Assembly: GCF_003692615.1 (NCBI RefSeq)
Contig: NZ_CP023540.1
Span: 806,001-870,000 of the forward strand
Length of the DNA stretch: 64,000 nt
Direction: 5' to 3'
From: Chryseobacterium sp. 6424
Lineage (GTDB): Bacteria; Bacteroidota; Bacteroidia; Flavobacteriales; Weeksellaceae
Each line of letters begins with the position of its first letter. Position 1 is the stretch's first letter. The notes under the pieces are model-generated. The model did no database searches and had not been told where the DNA came from. It saw only the letters and a list, made by a program, of their open reading frames with translations. Both the position numbers and the translations under genes were made by a program. Shown piece after piece: positions 46,073 through 53,173 of this stretch.

Positions 46073-46522
46073 ATGACAAGTTTAATTACGATAAGAGAAT
46101 ATGAACCAAGCGACAAAAATGATGTAATTAATTTGATTAAGTTGAATACACCAGAATTTTTCGCAACTGACGAAGAAGAAGACTTAAAAAAATATTTAGA
46201 GACCGAAAGAGAGCTATATTATGTATTACTGTATGACGAAAAAATCGTTGGTTGTGGCGGAATTAACTTTTCAGGCGACAAAACAATAGGCAAAATTAGT
46301 TGGGACATATTTCATCCTGACTATCAAGGAAAATCTTTGGGAACAAAACTATTGAAGCACAGAATTGACAAACTTAACTCAATTGACGGTATCCAAAAAA
46401 TTACTGTTAGAACTTCACAGGTTACTTACAAATTTTATGAAAAGCAAGGTTTTGAACTATTTGAAATTAAAAAAGATTATTGGGCAGATGGATTTGATAT
46501 GTACAATATGGAATACAAATAG
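46073..46522 (+). CDS. Cassette 1: GNAT acetyltransferase (149 aa)
   Basis: GNAT fold: acetyl-CoA motif A in HPDYQGKSLGTKLLKHRI (near 82-100), preceded by strand VGCGGINFSG and followed by VRTSQVTYKFYEKQGFELFEI, the typical C-terminal strand-helix. The acceptor substrate cannot be inferred; antibiotic, protein or small-amine acetylation are all possible. As the first cassette it should be the best expressed, from Pc about 70 bases upstream. Confidence 0.88.
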   Translation: MTSLITIREYEPSDKNDVINLIKLNTPEFFATDEEEDLKKYLETERELYYVLLYDEKIVGCGGINFSGDKTIGKISWDIFHPDYQGKSLGTKLLKHRIDKLNSIDGIQKITVRTSQVTYKFYEKQGFELFEIKKDYWADGFDMYNMEYK

Positions 46523-46556
46523 CACTGAAAACAAAACTGACAAAAGAAGCCCGAAC

Positions 46557-46688
46557 CGCTAACAAGGTATTGCCAAAAGCGGGGCTGAACGGCTTCGATT
46601 GGGCATTTGTGCAAGGTTCAACTTTCGTTCTTCGATTGAACTTTAGTACTAAAAATCCCCGCCTTCGGCAATACCCAAACCGTTAGCC
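46557..46688 (+). repeat. attC 1 (short class, 132 bp)
   Basis: Left end CGCTAAC (46557-46563), right end GTTAGCC (46682-46688). Inner arms AAGGTATTGCC and GGCAATACC, then GCGGGG and CCCCGC, fold into one long imperfect hairpin. The left arm ACCGCTAAC pairs with the start of cassette 1, the right arm belongs to cassette 2. Confidence 0.9.
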
Positions 46689-46696
46689 GCAATATT

Positions 46697-47536
46697 ATGA
46701 CAAAACCCCTCATAGACAAAATTCGAGAAGGAATTGAAAAATCAGGATTTCCATTAGAGATGAAAATTGGGAATATTTTACAAAATAATAATTGGAGATA
46801 TTCTATTGGTAATATATATGAGGACTTTGAAACAGGGAAATTTCGAGAATCTGATATAAGTGCTTCAAAATTGATTAATGGCATTCAAGTTGACATTTTT
46901 ATAGAATGCAAAAAATCCGTTAATAGACAAATTGTTCTTTACGCACCCAAAAATCAAAAAAAAATATTTTTAGCAAGTTCTTGGTTTAAATATTTTCCAA
47001 AGGTTAAAAAATTTTCGCTTCTTAAGCAGTTTTATGAGAACACTTCAAAGTTATTACTTTTTGATGAACAAATACCCTTTTCAAAAAGCCTAATAGTTAT
47101 GACCGGCGATAAAGTAACAGAGGAAAATATTAAATATTTAAGTTCTATAAATGGACTTATAAAACGCTCAATAAGTACTGGTCGTGATGGTTATATTGAA
47201 ACAAATTTTAGAATTTTATTTTTCTATGTCGTAATCTTCGATGGCGAATTATATCAACTATCAAGTTCTTTAACGGAAAATTTTGATTTGAAAGAGATTG
47301 ACTATGGTCAATATGAATATACTCATAAACACATTTTCAATTCTGAATTTACAAATGATAAAGATTTAATTGATACCGCAAAAATGTTAGGTGACAAATA
47401 CGTAGTTGAATTTATGAAACCAGAAATATTTGAAAATCATTTGCTTAAACTTGAAGAAAGTATTTCGAATTTTGATAATGACAAACTGAAATTTTGGGGC
47501 GATAAGTGGCCAATTGTAAATTTAAATAAAAAGTAA
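46697..47536 (+). CDS. Cassette 2: PD-(D/E)XK nuclease-like protein (279 aa)
   Basis: The N-terminal third carries a restriction-endonuclease-like pattern: GFPLEMKIGNILQNNNW (helix with Glu), YEDFETGKFRESDISASK (strand with Asp), and VDIFIECKKS (E-x-K). This order, a GW/NNW strand, RExD and ECK, is seen in orphan nuclease-like defence proteins. The rest has no motif I know. No methyltransferase shares the cassette. The ATG is only 14 bases from the cassette edge, so expression must come from upstream. Confidence 0.65.
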   Translation: MTKPLIDKIREGIEKSGFPLEMKIGNILQNNNWRYSIGNIYEDFETGKFRESDISASKLINGIQVDIFIECKKSVNRQIVLYAPKNQKKIFLASSWFKYFPKVKKFSLLKQFYENTSKLLLFDEQIPFSKSLIVMTGDKVTEENIKYLSSINGLIKRSISTGRDGYIETNFRILFFYVVIFDGELYQLSSSLTENFDLKEIDYGQYEYTHKHIFNSEFTNDKDLIDTAKMLGDKYVVEFMKPEIFENHLLKLEESISNFDNDKLKFWGDKWPIVNLNKK

Positions 47537-47542
47537 TACTGC

Positions 47543-47737
47543 GGCTAACATAGTATTTGCAAAAGGCGGGGTTGAATATTTAATAGAACCATTAGTTGCA
47601 TTTAGTCGCGCCTGCTTTTTCGTTCCACAATTTTTTTGTAGTTTAGTTCCACGAAAAAAGCATTCGCTTCGGTTGGTCAAAATTGAACCTTTCGGTTAAA
47701 TTTAGCCCGCCCTTCGCAAATACTTTTTCCGTTATAG
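47543..47737 (+). repeat. attC 2 (long class, 195 bp)
   Basis: GGCTAAC (47543-47549) to GTTATAG (47731-47737). Left arm GCGGCTAAC is complementary to GTTAGCCGC at the start of cassette 2. Inner arms TAGTATTTGC and GCAAATACT, then GGCGGG and CCCGCC. An apical stem GCTTTTTCGT/ACGAAAAAAGC is present. Confidence 0.9.
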
Positions 47738-47772
47738 GCAATGCGATTTGAGAGACTGCTAAAAATTAACGG

Positions 47773-47802
47773 TTGAACCAAAACTAAAATTTGCTATCTT
47801 TG
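47773..47802 (+). promoter_or_regulatory. Cassette-borne promoter of the EcoRV-like RM genes
   Basis: TTG (47773-47775), 19 bases, TATCTTTG (47795-47802): a full Bacteroidetes promoter inside the cassette. The ATG at 47807 starts four bases later, suggesting a leaderless mRNA. Confidence 0.7.
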
Positions 47803-47806
47803 AAGA

Positions 47807-48724
47807 ATGGATTTGAAAGAAAAAAATAAGTATAAAAAGGCATTCAAAGAAGCATTAGACAAGTTTACTGACAAACTTGAAAAATACGTTTCGACTGAAA
47901 ATGGAGATTGGTCTGTGAAAGGATTTATTGATGTTTATAAAAACATTTACACTATTTCTTCTGATACAAAAATCGTTTCCAAAATTCTTGAAATCCATAT
48001 TTTTCCACAAATTTTGCAATTTGCAGAAGAAAACGATTATAACATCATTCTTACTGAACATCAAAACTATTATCCTGATTTGACTTTTATTCACAAAAAG
48101 AATGAAGAAGTTAAATTTGCTGTTGATTTAAAAACTACATACAGAAAGAAGAATGGAATTTCGAGTTTTACACTTGGAAGTCACGGTAGTTACTTTAAAG
48201 AAAGAGATAAAAAGAAAAATATTCAATTTCCTTATAGTCAATATTTAGGACATTATTGCTTAGGTGTAATTTACACAAGAACAGATATGTCTGATGATGT
48301 TTCTGAAACAGAAATTTATCAAGTTCAAGAACTTCAAGAAGAATATGAAACTCCTAACAAAAAAGTTGGAGAAAGAGAAGTTACAACAGTTGATAATTTA
48401 AAGTCTATTACTTCAGTAATTAAAGACTTTGACTTTTTTGCTGCTGAAAAATGGAAAATTGCAAGTGATAAACAAGGTTCAGGAAATACTGCGAATATCG
48501 GTTCGACTTTAAGTATTGAAGATTTAAGAAATGAAAACGGAATTTTCAGCAAATTAGGCGAAGAATGGTTTGACGAATATTGGATAAATTATGGTTCTGC
48601 CACAATGGTTAAAGATGGCAAAACAACTAAAATAACCAACTTAAAAGACTTTTTAGAATTTAAAGGTCAAACAGATTTATGGGATAAAATTGTAACAAGA
48701 ATTTCTAAAAATTCAAAGAAATGA
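47807..48724 (+). CDS. Cassette 3a: EcoRV-like type II restriction endonuclease (305 aa)
   Basis: The PD-(D/E)XK site reads NYYPDLTF (Asp91) and FAVDLKTTYR (Asp107, Lys109). Spacing 16 and 2 is identical to EcoRV Asp74, Asp90, Lys92, and the neighbouring words match what I recall of EcoRV (HYPDFT, DIKTTYT, FTLGGY vs FTLGSH, and GSGNT-NIGS near 225). The protein is about 60 residues longer than EcoRV, with the extra length around residues 165-215. It probably cleaves an EcoRV-like site (GATATC is a guess). It overlaps the methyltransferase by ATGA, and carries its own promoter, unusual for a cassette. Confidence 0.85.
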   Translation: MDLKEKNKYKKAFKEALDKFTDKLEKYVSTENGDWSVKGFIDVYKNIYTISSDTKIVSKILEIHIFPQILQFAEENDYNIILTEHQNYYPDLTFIHKKNEEVKFAVDLKTTYRKKNGISSFTLGSHGSYFKERDKKKNIQFPYSQYLGHYCLGVIYTRTDMSDDVSETEIYQVQELQEEYETPNKKVGEREVTTVDNLKSITSVIKDFDFFAAEKWKIASDKQGSGNTANIGSTLSIEDLRNENGIFSKLGEEWFDEYWINYGSATMVKDGKTTKITNLKDFLEFKGQTDLWDKIVTRISKNSKK

Positions 48725-49710
48725 AAGTAATTGTTCCACCTATAAAAAGTCAAGGTATTAAAACCAAGCTCGTTCCTTGGATTAAAGATTTAGTTGCTAT
48801 TGCCGACCAAAAAGGAAAATGGATTGAACCTTTTTTGGGAACAGGTGTTGTGGCTTTTAATTCTGGTTACAAAAAAGCAATTCTGAACGACACAAATCCG
48901 CATATTATAAATTTTTACAAAAGTGTTCAAATAAAAAAGATTACAGCACCTTTGATGAAACAACATCTTGAAATTGAAGGAAAGTTGTTAAGTGAAGCAG
49001 AAAATAACGGGTATGAACATTATTTAGAGGTACGTTCTCGTTTTAACAGCGGAGAGTTCTCTCCTCTCGATTTTATCTTTCTTTCAAGAGCGGGTTTTAA
49101 TGGAATGATGCGTTTTAATAATAAAGGGCATTGGAATATTCCTTTTTGTAAAAAACCTGAAAGATTTGCTCAAGCATATATCACCAAAATAACAAATCAA
49201 GTTTCGACCGTATCTCAAATTATACAGCCAGAACCCGATTGGACTTTTTATAACAAATCATTTGCTGAAATCATCCCTTTAGCAACAGAGAACGACATCA
49301 TTTATTGTGACCCTCCTTATTATGGAAGACACGTAGATTATTATAATGGTTGGACAGAAAAAGATGAAGAACATTTATTTACGTTATTATCTGAAACTAA
49401 AGCAAAATTTATTCTTTCAACTTGGCATCATAACGACTGGAGAGAAAACGAAATGATAAACAAGTTTTGGAATAAATTCAACATTATTACCAAAGACCAT
49501 TTTTATCATAACGGAGGAAGTATTGAAAACAGAAGAACTGTTGTAGAAGCATTAGTTTGTAATTTTGATGTAGCAAATATTGAACAACATAATCACGGAC
49601 AAAAAGAAAAATATAAGACCAAACAATTAGAATTTGAATGGCTTACTGAAAAGTCCGCACTGCCTATAACATCGGTTTTGCAAAAGAGCGGGTTAAATGC
49701 AAAATTGTAA
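48721..49710 (+). CDS. Cassette 3b: Dam-family adenine methyltransferase (329 aa)
   Basis: D12-class N6-adenine methyltransferase. KSQGIKTKLVPWI and IEPFLGTGVVAFN at the N-terminus form the AdoMet site, FLSRAGFNGMMRFN is the family middle motif, and DPPYYGRH (near 196) is catalytic motif IV. It protects the site of the EcoRV-like enzyme, with which it overlaps by four bases. The last ~15 codons run into attC 3: the stop at 49708-49710 lies 47 bases past the left edge of the site, so the C-terminal tail is encoded by recombination-site DNA. Confidence 0.92.
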   Translation: MKVIVPPIKSQGIKTKLVPWIKDLVAIADQKGKWIEPFLGTGVVAFNSGYKKAILNDTNPHIINFYKSVQIKKITAPLMKQHLEIEGKLLSEAENNGYEHYLEVRSRFNSGEFSPLDFIFLSRAGFNGMMRFNNKGHWNIPFCKKPERFAQAYITKITNQVSTVSQIIQPEPDWTFYNKSFAEIIPLATENDIIYCDPPYYGRHVDYYNGWTEKDEEHLFTLLSETKAKFILSTWHHNDWRENEMINKFWNKFNIITKDHFYHNGGSIENRRTVVEALVCNFDVANIEQHNHGQKEKYKTKQLEFEWLTEKSALPITSVLQKSGLNAKL

Positions 49711-49857
49711 GTTTGTGCTTTTTATCCGCAAAAACCATTTTTTATTTGCTCTTTTTTGTAATTTAGCAAATAAGAAAATGGTTTTGCTTACGTTGATGCA
49801 AAGTTGAAAGTTTCGCCTTTCTAATCCGCTCCTTCGCAAAGCCCTTTTCCGTTGTAG
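49664..49857 (+). repeat. attC 3 (long class, 194 bp), overlapping a coding end
   Basis: CTATAAC (49664-49670) to GTTGTAG (49851-49857). TGCCTATAAC is complementary to GTTATAGGCA at the start of cassette 3. Nested apical stem: AAAACCATTTT, TATTTGCT and their complements around a loop with TTTTTTGTAATTT. Confidence 0.92.
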
Positions 49858-49969
49858 GCAATTTTTGCAGACCGCTTAAACAAAACAGACAAATAATTGT
49901 TTAACCTAAAAATCGGACAAGCCGAACACCGAGTTAAGAAGTAGGCCAAACAAATAATTTTAGTTTAAA

Positions 49970-50719
49970 ATGAAGGTAAAAATTTTAGCGACATCGCTTC
50001 TAACATTGACCATTCTTTCTTGTAATCAAGGAGAAAAAACTGAAAGACAAAAGGAAGTTTCAGCAGAAAAAAAAACAGAGCAGACACAAGTCGTAAATCA
50101 CGTTATGACTAAGGAGCAACAGGCAGCTTTGACACCAGACGCTGTCGTTCAAGACTTTATTGAAGGGAATAAACGCTTTCATTCAGGTGTTAAAACAGTA
50201 AGAGACCACAGCGAACAAATACGTAAAGCTGTACCTGGACAATTCCCAAAGGCAGTAGTTTTAAGTTGCTTAGACAGTCGTGTTCCTGTAGAAGATGTTT
50301 TTGACCAAGGTTTGGGCGACATTTTTGTAGGTAGAGTAGCAGGTAACTTTGTTAACGAAGACCTATTAGGAAGTATGGAGTTTGCATGTAAAGTGGCAGG
50401 TGCGAAACTAATTTTAGTAATGGGTCATCAGCATTGTGGTGCTGTAAAAGGTGCAATTGACGATGTAAAGTTGGGTAACATTACTGCAATGCTTGCCAAG
50501 ATAAAACCTGCTGTGCAAATGAGTCAAGATTTTGCAGGAGAAAAAACGAGTAAAAACGATGAGTTTGTAGAGCACGTTTCAGAAAATAATGTAAAATATG
50601 CCATGCAGCAAATCAGAGAAAAAAGCCCTATTTTGAAAGAAATGGAAAACAAAGGCGAAATCAAAATTGTAGGTGCTTTTTATCGTTTAACGGACGGAAC
50701 TCTTGAATTTGTAAAGTAA
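49970..50719 (+). CDS. Cassette 4a: beta-carbonic anhydrase lipoprotein (249 aa)
   Basis: Interconverts CO2 and bicarbonate. Lipoprotein signal (LLTLTILSCNQG, lipobox LSC near residue 18), a charged linker, then the beta-CA core: zinc ligands in VLSCLDSRVPVED (Cys-x-Asp-x-Arg) and VMGHQHCGAVKGA (His-x-x-Cys), all intact. As a lipoprotein it would work in the periplasm or on the outer membrane. It precedes a DUF2490 gene by one base, so both are one transcription unit in one cassette. Confidence 0.93.
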   Translation: MKVKILATSLLTLTILSCNQGEKTERQKEVSAEKKTEQTQVVNHVMTKEQQAALTPDAVVQDFIEGNKRFHSGVKTVRDHSEQIRKAVPGQFPKAVVLSCLDSRVPVEDVFDQGLGDIFVGRVAGNFVNEDLLGSMEFACKVAGAKLILVMGHQHCGAVKGAIDDVKLGNITAMLAKIKPAVQMSQDFAGEKTSKNDEFVEHVSENNVKYAMQQIREKSPILKEMENKGEIKIVGAFYRLTDGTLEFVK

Positions 50720-50720
50720 A

Positions 50721-51503
50721 ATGCAGAGAAACATATTGATTATACTTGTTTTGACTTGTTTCGTTAGCAATAATGTTTCAGGTCAAAACAATCGTATAAA
50801 TACAAACGAAAATATTGGTTGGTACAACTATTTTGGCACTTTCAAATTGTCAAAAAAAATGGGTTTACACACCGAGTATCAGTGGCGTAGAGATAATTAC
50901 ATTACAAATTGGCAACAAAGCCTTTTGCGAGTAGGTGTAAATTACCAACTTAACCCAAGAGTATTGTTTAGGGCAGGTTATGCTTGGATAGAAACGTTTC
51001 CCTATGGCGAAATACCTATTAACGGATTTGGTAGAGATTTTACTGAACATAGAATCTTTGAGATGGTGCAGCTTTCGCACAAAGAAGGAATTTTAGATTT
51101 TTCTCACCGTTTTATGTTAGAGCAAAGATTTGTAGGAAGATATAGTTCAAGCAATGTAGAGAAAGAAGATGAATTTCCGTTACTAAACAGATTGAGATAT
51201 ATGGTAAGACTTCAATTACCCTTGAAAGGAAAAGAAATAATAGACAAAACCCCTTATTTAGCTCTTTATGACGAGATTTTTATTGGCTTTGGAGAGAATG
51301 TAAATGCAAACATTTTTGACCAAAATAGAATTGGTGTTTTATTGGGTTATCGCTTCAACAAAAATGTAAGAATTGAAGGTGGGTATCTAAATCAAATCAT
51401 TCAATTTGGCAGACAAATAAATGGACAGAATGTTTTTCAAAACAACAATGGCTTAATTCTAAACGCCAACTTTAATATTGACCTGACCCAGAAATCAAAT
51501 TAA
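50721..51503 (+). CDS. Cassette 4b: DUF2490 outer-membrane-like protein (260 aa)
   Basis: Signal peptide (about 1-21, ending NVSG-Q), then repeated amphipathic strands with W-Y-N-Y-F and QWRRDNYITNWQQSLLRVG motifs and a final strand NGLILNANFNID, typical of DUF2490 beta-barrel proteins. Function unknown. It starts one base after the carbonic anhydrase stop, so a joint role at the outer membrane is likely. Confidence 0.8.
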   Translation: MQRNILIILVLTCFVSNNVSGQNNRINTNENIGWYNYFGTFKLSKKMGLHTEYQWRRDNYITNWQQSLLRVGVNYQLNPRVLFRAGYAWIETFPYGEIPINGFGRDFTEHRIFEMVQLSHKEGILDFSHRFMLEQRFVGRYSSSNVEKEDEFPLLNRLRYMVRLQLPLKGKEIIDKTPYLALYDEIFIGFGENVNANIFDQNRIGVLLGYRFNKNVRIEGGYLNQIIQFGRQINGQNVFQNNNGLILNANFNIDLTQKSN

Positions 51504-51509
51504 AACTGC

Positions 51510-51704
51510 CTACAACATCGCATTGGCAAAATGGCGGGTTAAGTGCAAAACTCAACTTTTGTGCTTTTTATTCCGCCGAATGTGTTTCACATTCGCTTTT
51601 TTGTTGTAAGTTAGCGATGTGGAAACACATCGGCTCGCTGTCGTGCTAAATTGAACTTTTTGTCCAATTTATCCGCCACTTCGCCAAGCCGTAAACCGTT
51701 AGCA
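51510..51704 (+). repeat. attC 4 (long class, 195 bp)
   Basis: CTACAAC (51510-51516) to GTTAGCA (51698-51704). TGCCTACAAC matches the start of cassette 4 (GTTGTAGGCA). Apical stem GATGTG/CACATC-like around 51580-51632. Only six bases separate the DUF2490 stop from the site. Confidence 0.92.
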
Positions 51705-51734
51705 GAAATTCTAAAAAACAAAGAAATAAACAAA

Positions 51735-52493
51735 ATGAACAAAATAATAAGAATAATTGTAGTATTAATATTTTCATGCTTTTTTCTAAGTTGTCATTCT
51801 CAAAAAACAGAATCGTTTAATCCAAAAATATTGTACAAATCTGAGAATTTAATTATTACTCAGGTTTCAAAAAACACCTTTGAACATACCTCATATAAGC
51901 AAACTGATCAGTGGGGAAAAGTTCCTTGCAATGGATTAATTGTACAAGATGAAGGAGAAGTAATCGTTTTTGATACTCCAACAAATGATGCCACTTCAGT
52001 TGAATTAATTAACTGGATCAATACTAAACTTCACAGTAAAATTGATGCAGTTGTTCCTACGCATTTTCATGATGATTGTTTGGGAGGTTTAAAGGCATTT
52101 CACGATCGTAAAATCCCTTCTTATGCTTATTCCAAAACGATAGAACTTGCAAAAGAAAACAATTTTGAAGTTCCTATTAATAGCATAAAAGATTCAATGA
52201 CACTTAAAGTTGGAAAGGAAGTTGCTTTGGTCAAGTTTTTTGGAGAAGGACACACCAAAGACAATGTTGTTGGATATTTCCCAAGCGACAATGTTTTGTT
52301 TGGAGGATGTCTAATAAAAGAACTGAACGCGAGTAAAGGTTATCTTGGTGATGCCAACACAGAAGCCTGGTCAAGTACAGTTGATAAAGTGAAAAAACAA
52401 TATCCAAATGTAAAAGTTGTTATTCCAGGTCATGGTGAATTTGGAGATAAAAAACTACTTGATTATACAATTAAACTATTTGAAATAAAATAA
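51735..52493 (+). CDS. Cassette 5: subclass B1 metallo-beta-lactamase, lipoprotein form (252 aa)
   Basis: Zinc enzyme that opens beta-lactam rings, usually including carbapenems. All B1 ligands are present: His110, His112, Asp114 (HFHDD), His173 (GEGHTKDN), Cys192 (FGGCLIK) and His233 (IPGHGEF). The B1 lysine follows Cys192 and the GDANTEAW segment is typical. By memory it is nearer to CcrA-like enzymes than to BlaB or IND. The signal IVVLIFSCFFLSC has a lipobox, so the enzyme is probably membrane-anchored as in NDM. Start 51735 is chosen because a longer frame from 51651 begins inside attC 4. No promoter is seen in the cassette. Confidence 0.9.
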   Translation: MNKIIRIIVVLIFSCFFLSCHSQKTESFNPKILYKSENLIITQVSKNTFEHTSYKQTDQWGKVPCNGLIVQDEGEVIVFDTPTNDATSVELINWINTKLHSKIDAVVPTHFHDDCLGGLKAFHDRKIPSYAYSKTIELAKENNFEVPINSIKDSMTLKVGKEVALVKFFGEGHTKDNVVGYFPSDNVLFGGCLIKELNASKGYLGDANTEAWSSTVDKVKKQYPNVKVVIPGHGEFGDKKLLDYTIKLFEIK

Positions 52494-52500
52494 GAACTTC

Positions 52501-52693
52501 TGCTAACATTGTATTGGCAAAATGCGGGGTTAAATATATAGTAGAAAGATTTGAAATATTTATCCGCCGCTGCTTTTCATATAATCTTTTTTCACTAAAT
52601 TAGCTTATCTGAAAAAGCATCGGCTCCGTTTGGTCGAAATTGAACATTTTGTCCAATTTAGCCCGCACTTCGCCAATACTTTTTCCGTTACCT
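52501..52693 (+). repeat. attC 5 (long class, 193 bp)
   Basis: TGCTAAC (52501-52507) to GTTACCT (52687-52693). TTCTGCTAAC is complementary to GTTAGCAGAA at the start of cassette 5. Inner arms TTGGCAAAATGCGGGG and CCCGCACTTCGCCAA. Confidence 0.92.
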
Positions 52694-52810
52694 GCTATGT
52701 TAGGACGACCGCACAGAACGACACGTTTTGACCGATTTACATCCGACATTTGCAGAAAACGGGAAAGCTGAAAACCGAACAGAGTAGGCAAAAAATTATA
52801 AATCAAAATA

Positions 52811-53113
52811 ATGGCTCTATCAGACGTAAAAACAGACGGAAGTTGGATTAAAACTTTCGATGAAAAAGGAAAACACATTTCTACAATGTCATCATCTGGA
52901 AAAGATGTGGTTGGTATTGGTTCAGACTTTTTTGTATGCTTAGAAGGTTCTTGGATTAAAACTTATGACGAGAAATGTAAACACATTGCAACAATGTCAA
53001 GTAGTGGGAAAATTGTTCGTGTTGCCGCTGGACAGACTTTTACTTGCAAAGAAGGTTCTTGGATGAAGACTTATGATAAGAACTGTAAACATCAAAACAC
53101 AAGAAGTGCATAA
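52811..53113 (+). CDS. Cassette 6a: small triple-repeat protein (100 aa)
   Basis: Two full repeats and one partial repeat of about 36 residues, each opening with GSW(I/M)KT(F/Y)D and K(G/C)KH, and containing TMSSSGK. No signal peptide. The second and third units share cysteines (CKH, TCKEGSW). Function unknown; repeat geometry could give a small beta-rich fold. A strong symmetric hairpin follows, and then a GmrSD-like gene in the same cassette. Confidence 0.7.
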   Translation: MALSDVKTDGSWIKTFDEKGKHISTMSSSGKDVVGIGSDFFVCLEGSWIKTYDEKCKHIATMSSSGKIVRVAAGQTFTCKEGSWMKTYDKNCKHQNTRSA

Positions 53114-53123
53114 AATAATATTT

Positions 53124-53152
53124 TATCAAAGGTGGCTTTGCCACCTTTGATA
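53124..53152. terminator. Perfect 13-bp hairpin between the two genes of cassette 6
   Basis: TATCAAAGGTGGC (53124-53136), TTT, GCCACCTTTGATA (53140-53152). Flanked by A/T runs on both sides; likely a terminator or mRNA-processing hairpin that sets apart the two genes. Confidence 0.75.
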
Positions 53153-53173
53153 TTTAAATACGGAATTTATCTA

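Noticed and set aside
51651..51734. Upstream start for the metallo-beta-lactamase
   Set aside because: It would place 28 attC-encoded residues in front of a clear lipoprotein signal peptide.
53132..53173. Upstream start for the GmrSD-like protein
   Set aside because: The ATG at 53132 is inside the perfect hairpin 53124-53152, and the extra 14 residues do not fit the family N-terminus.
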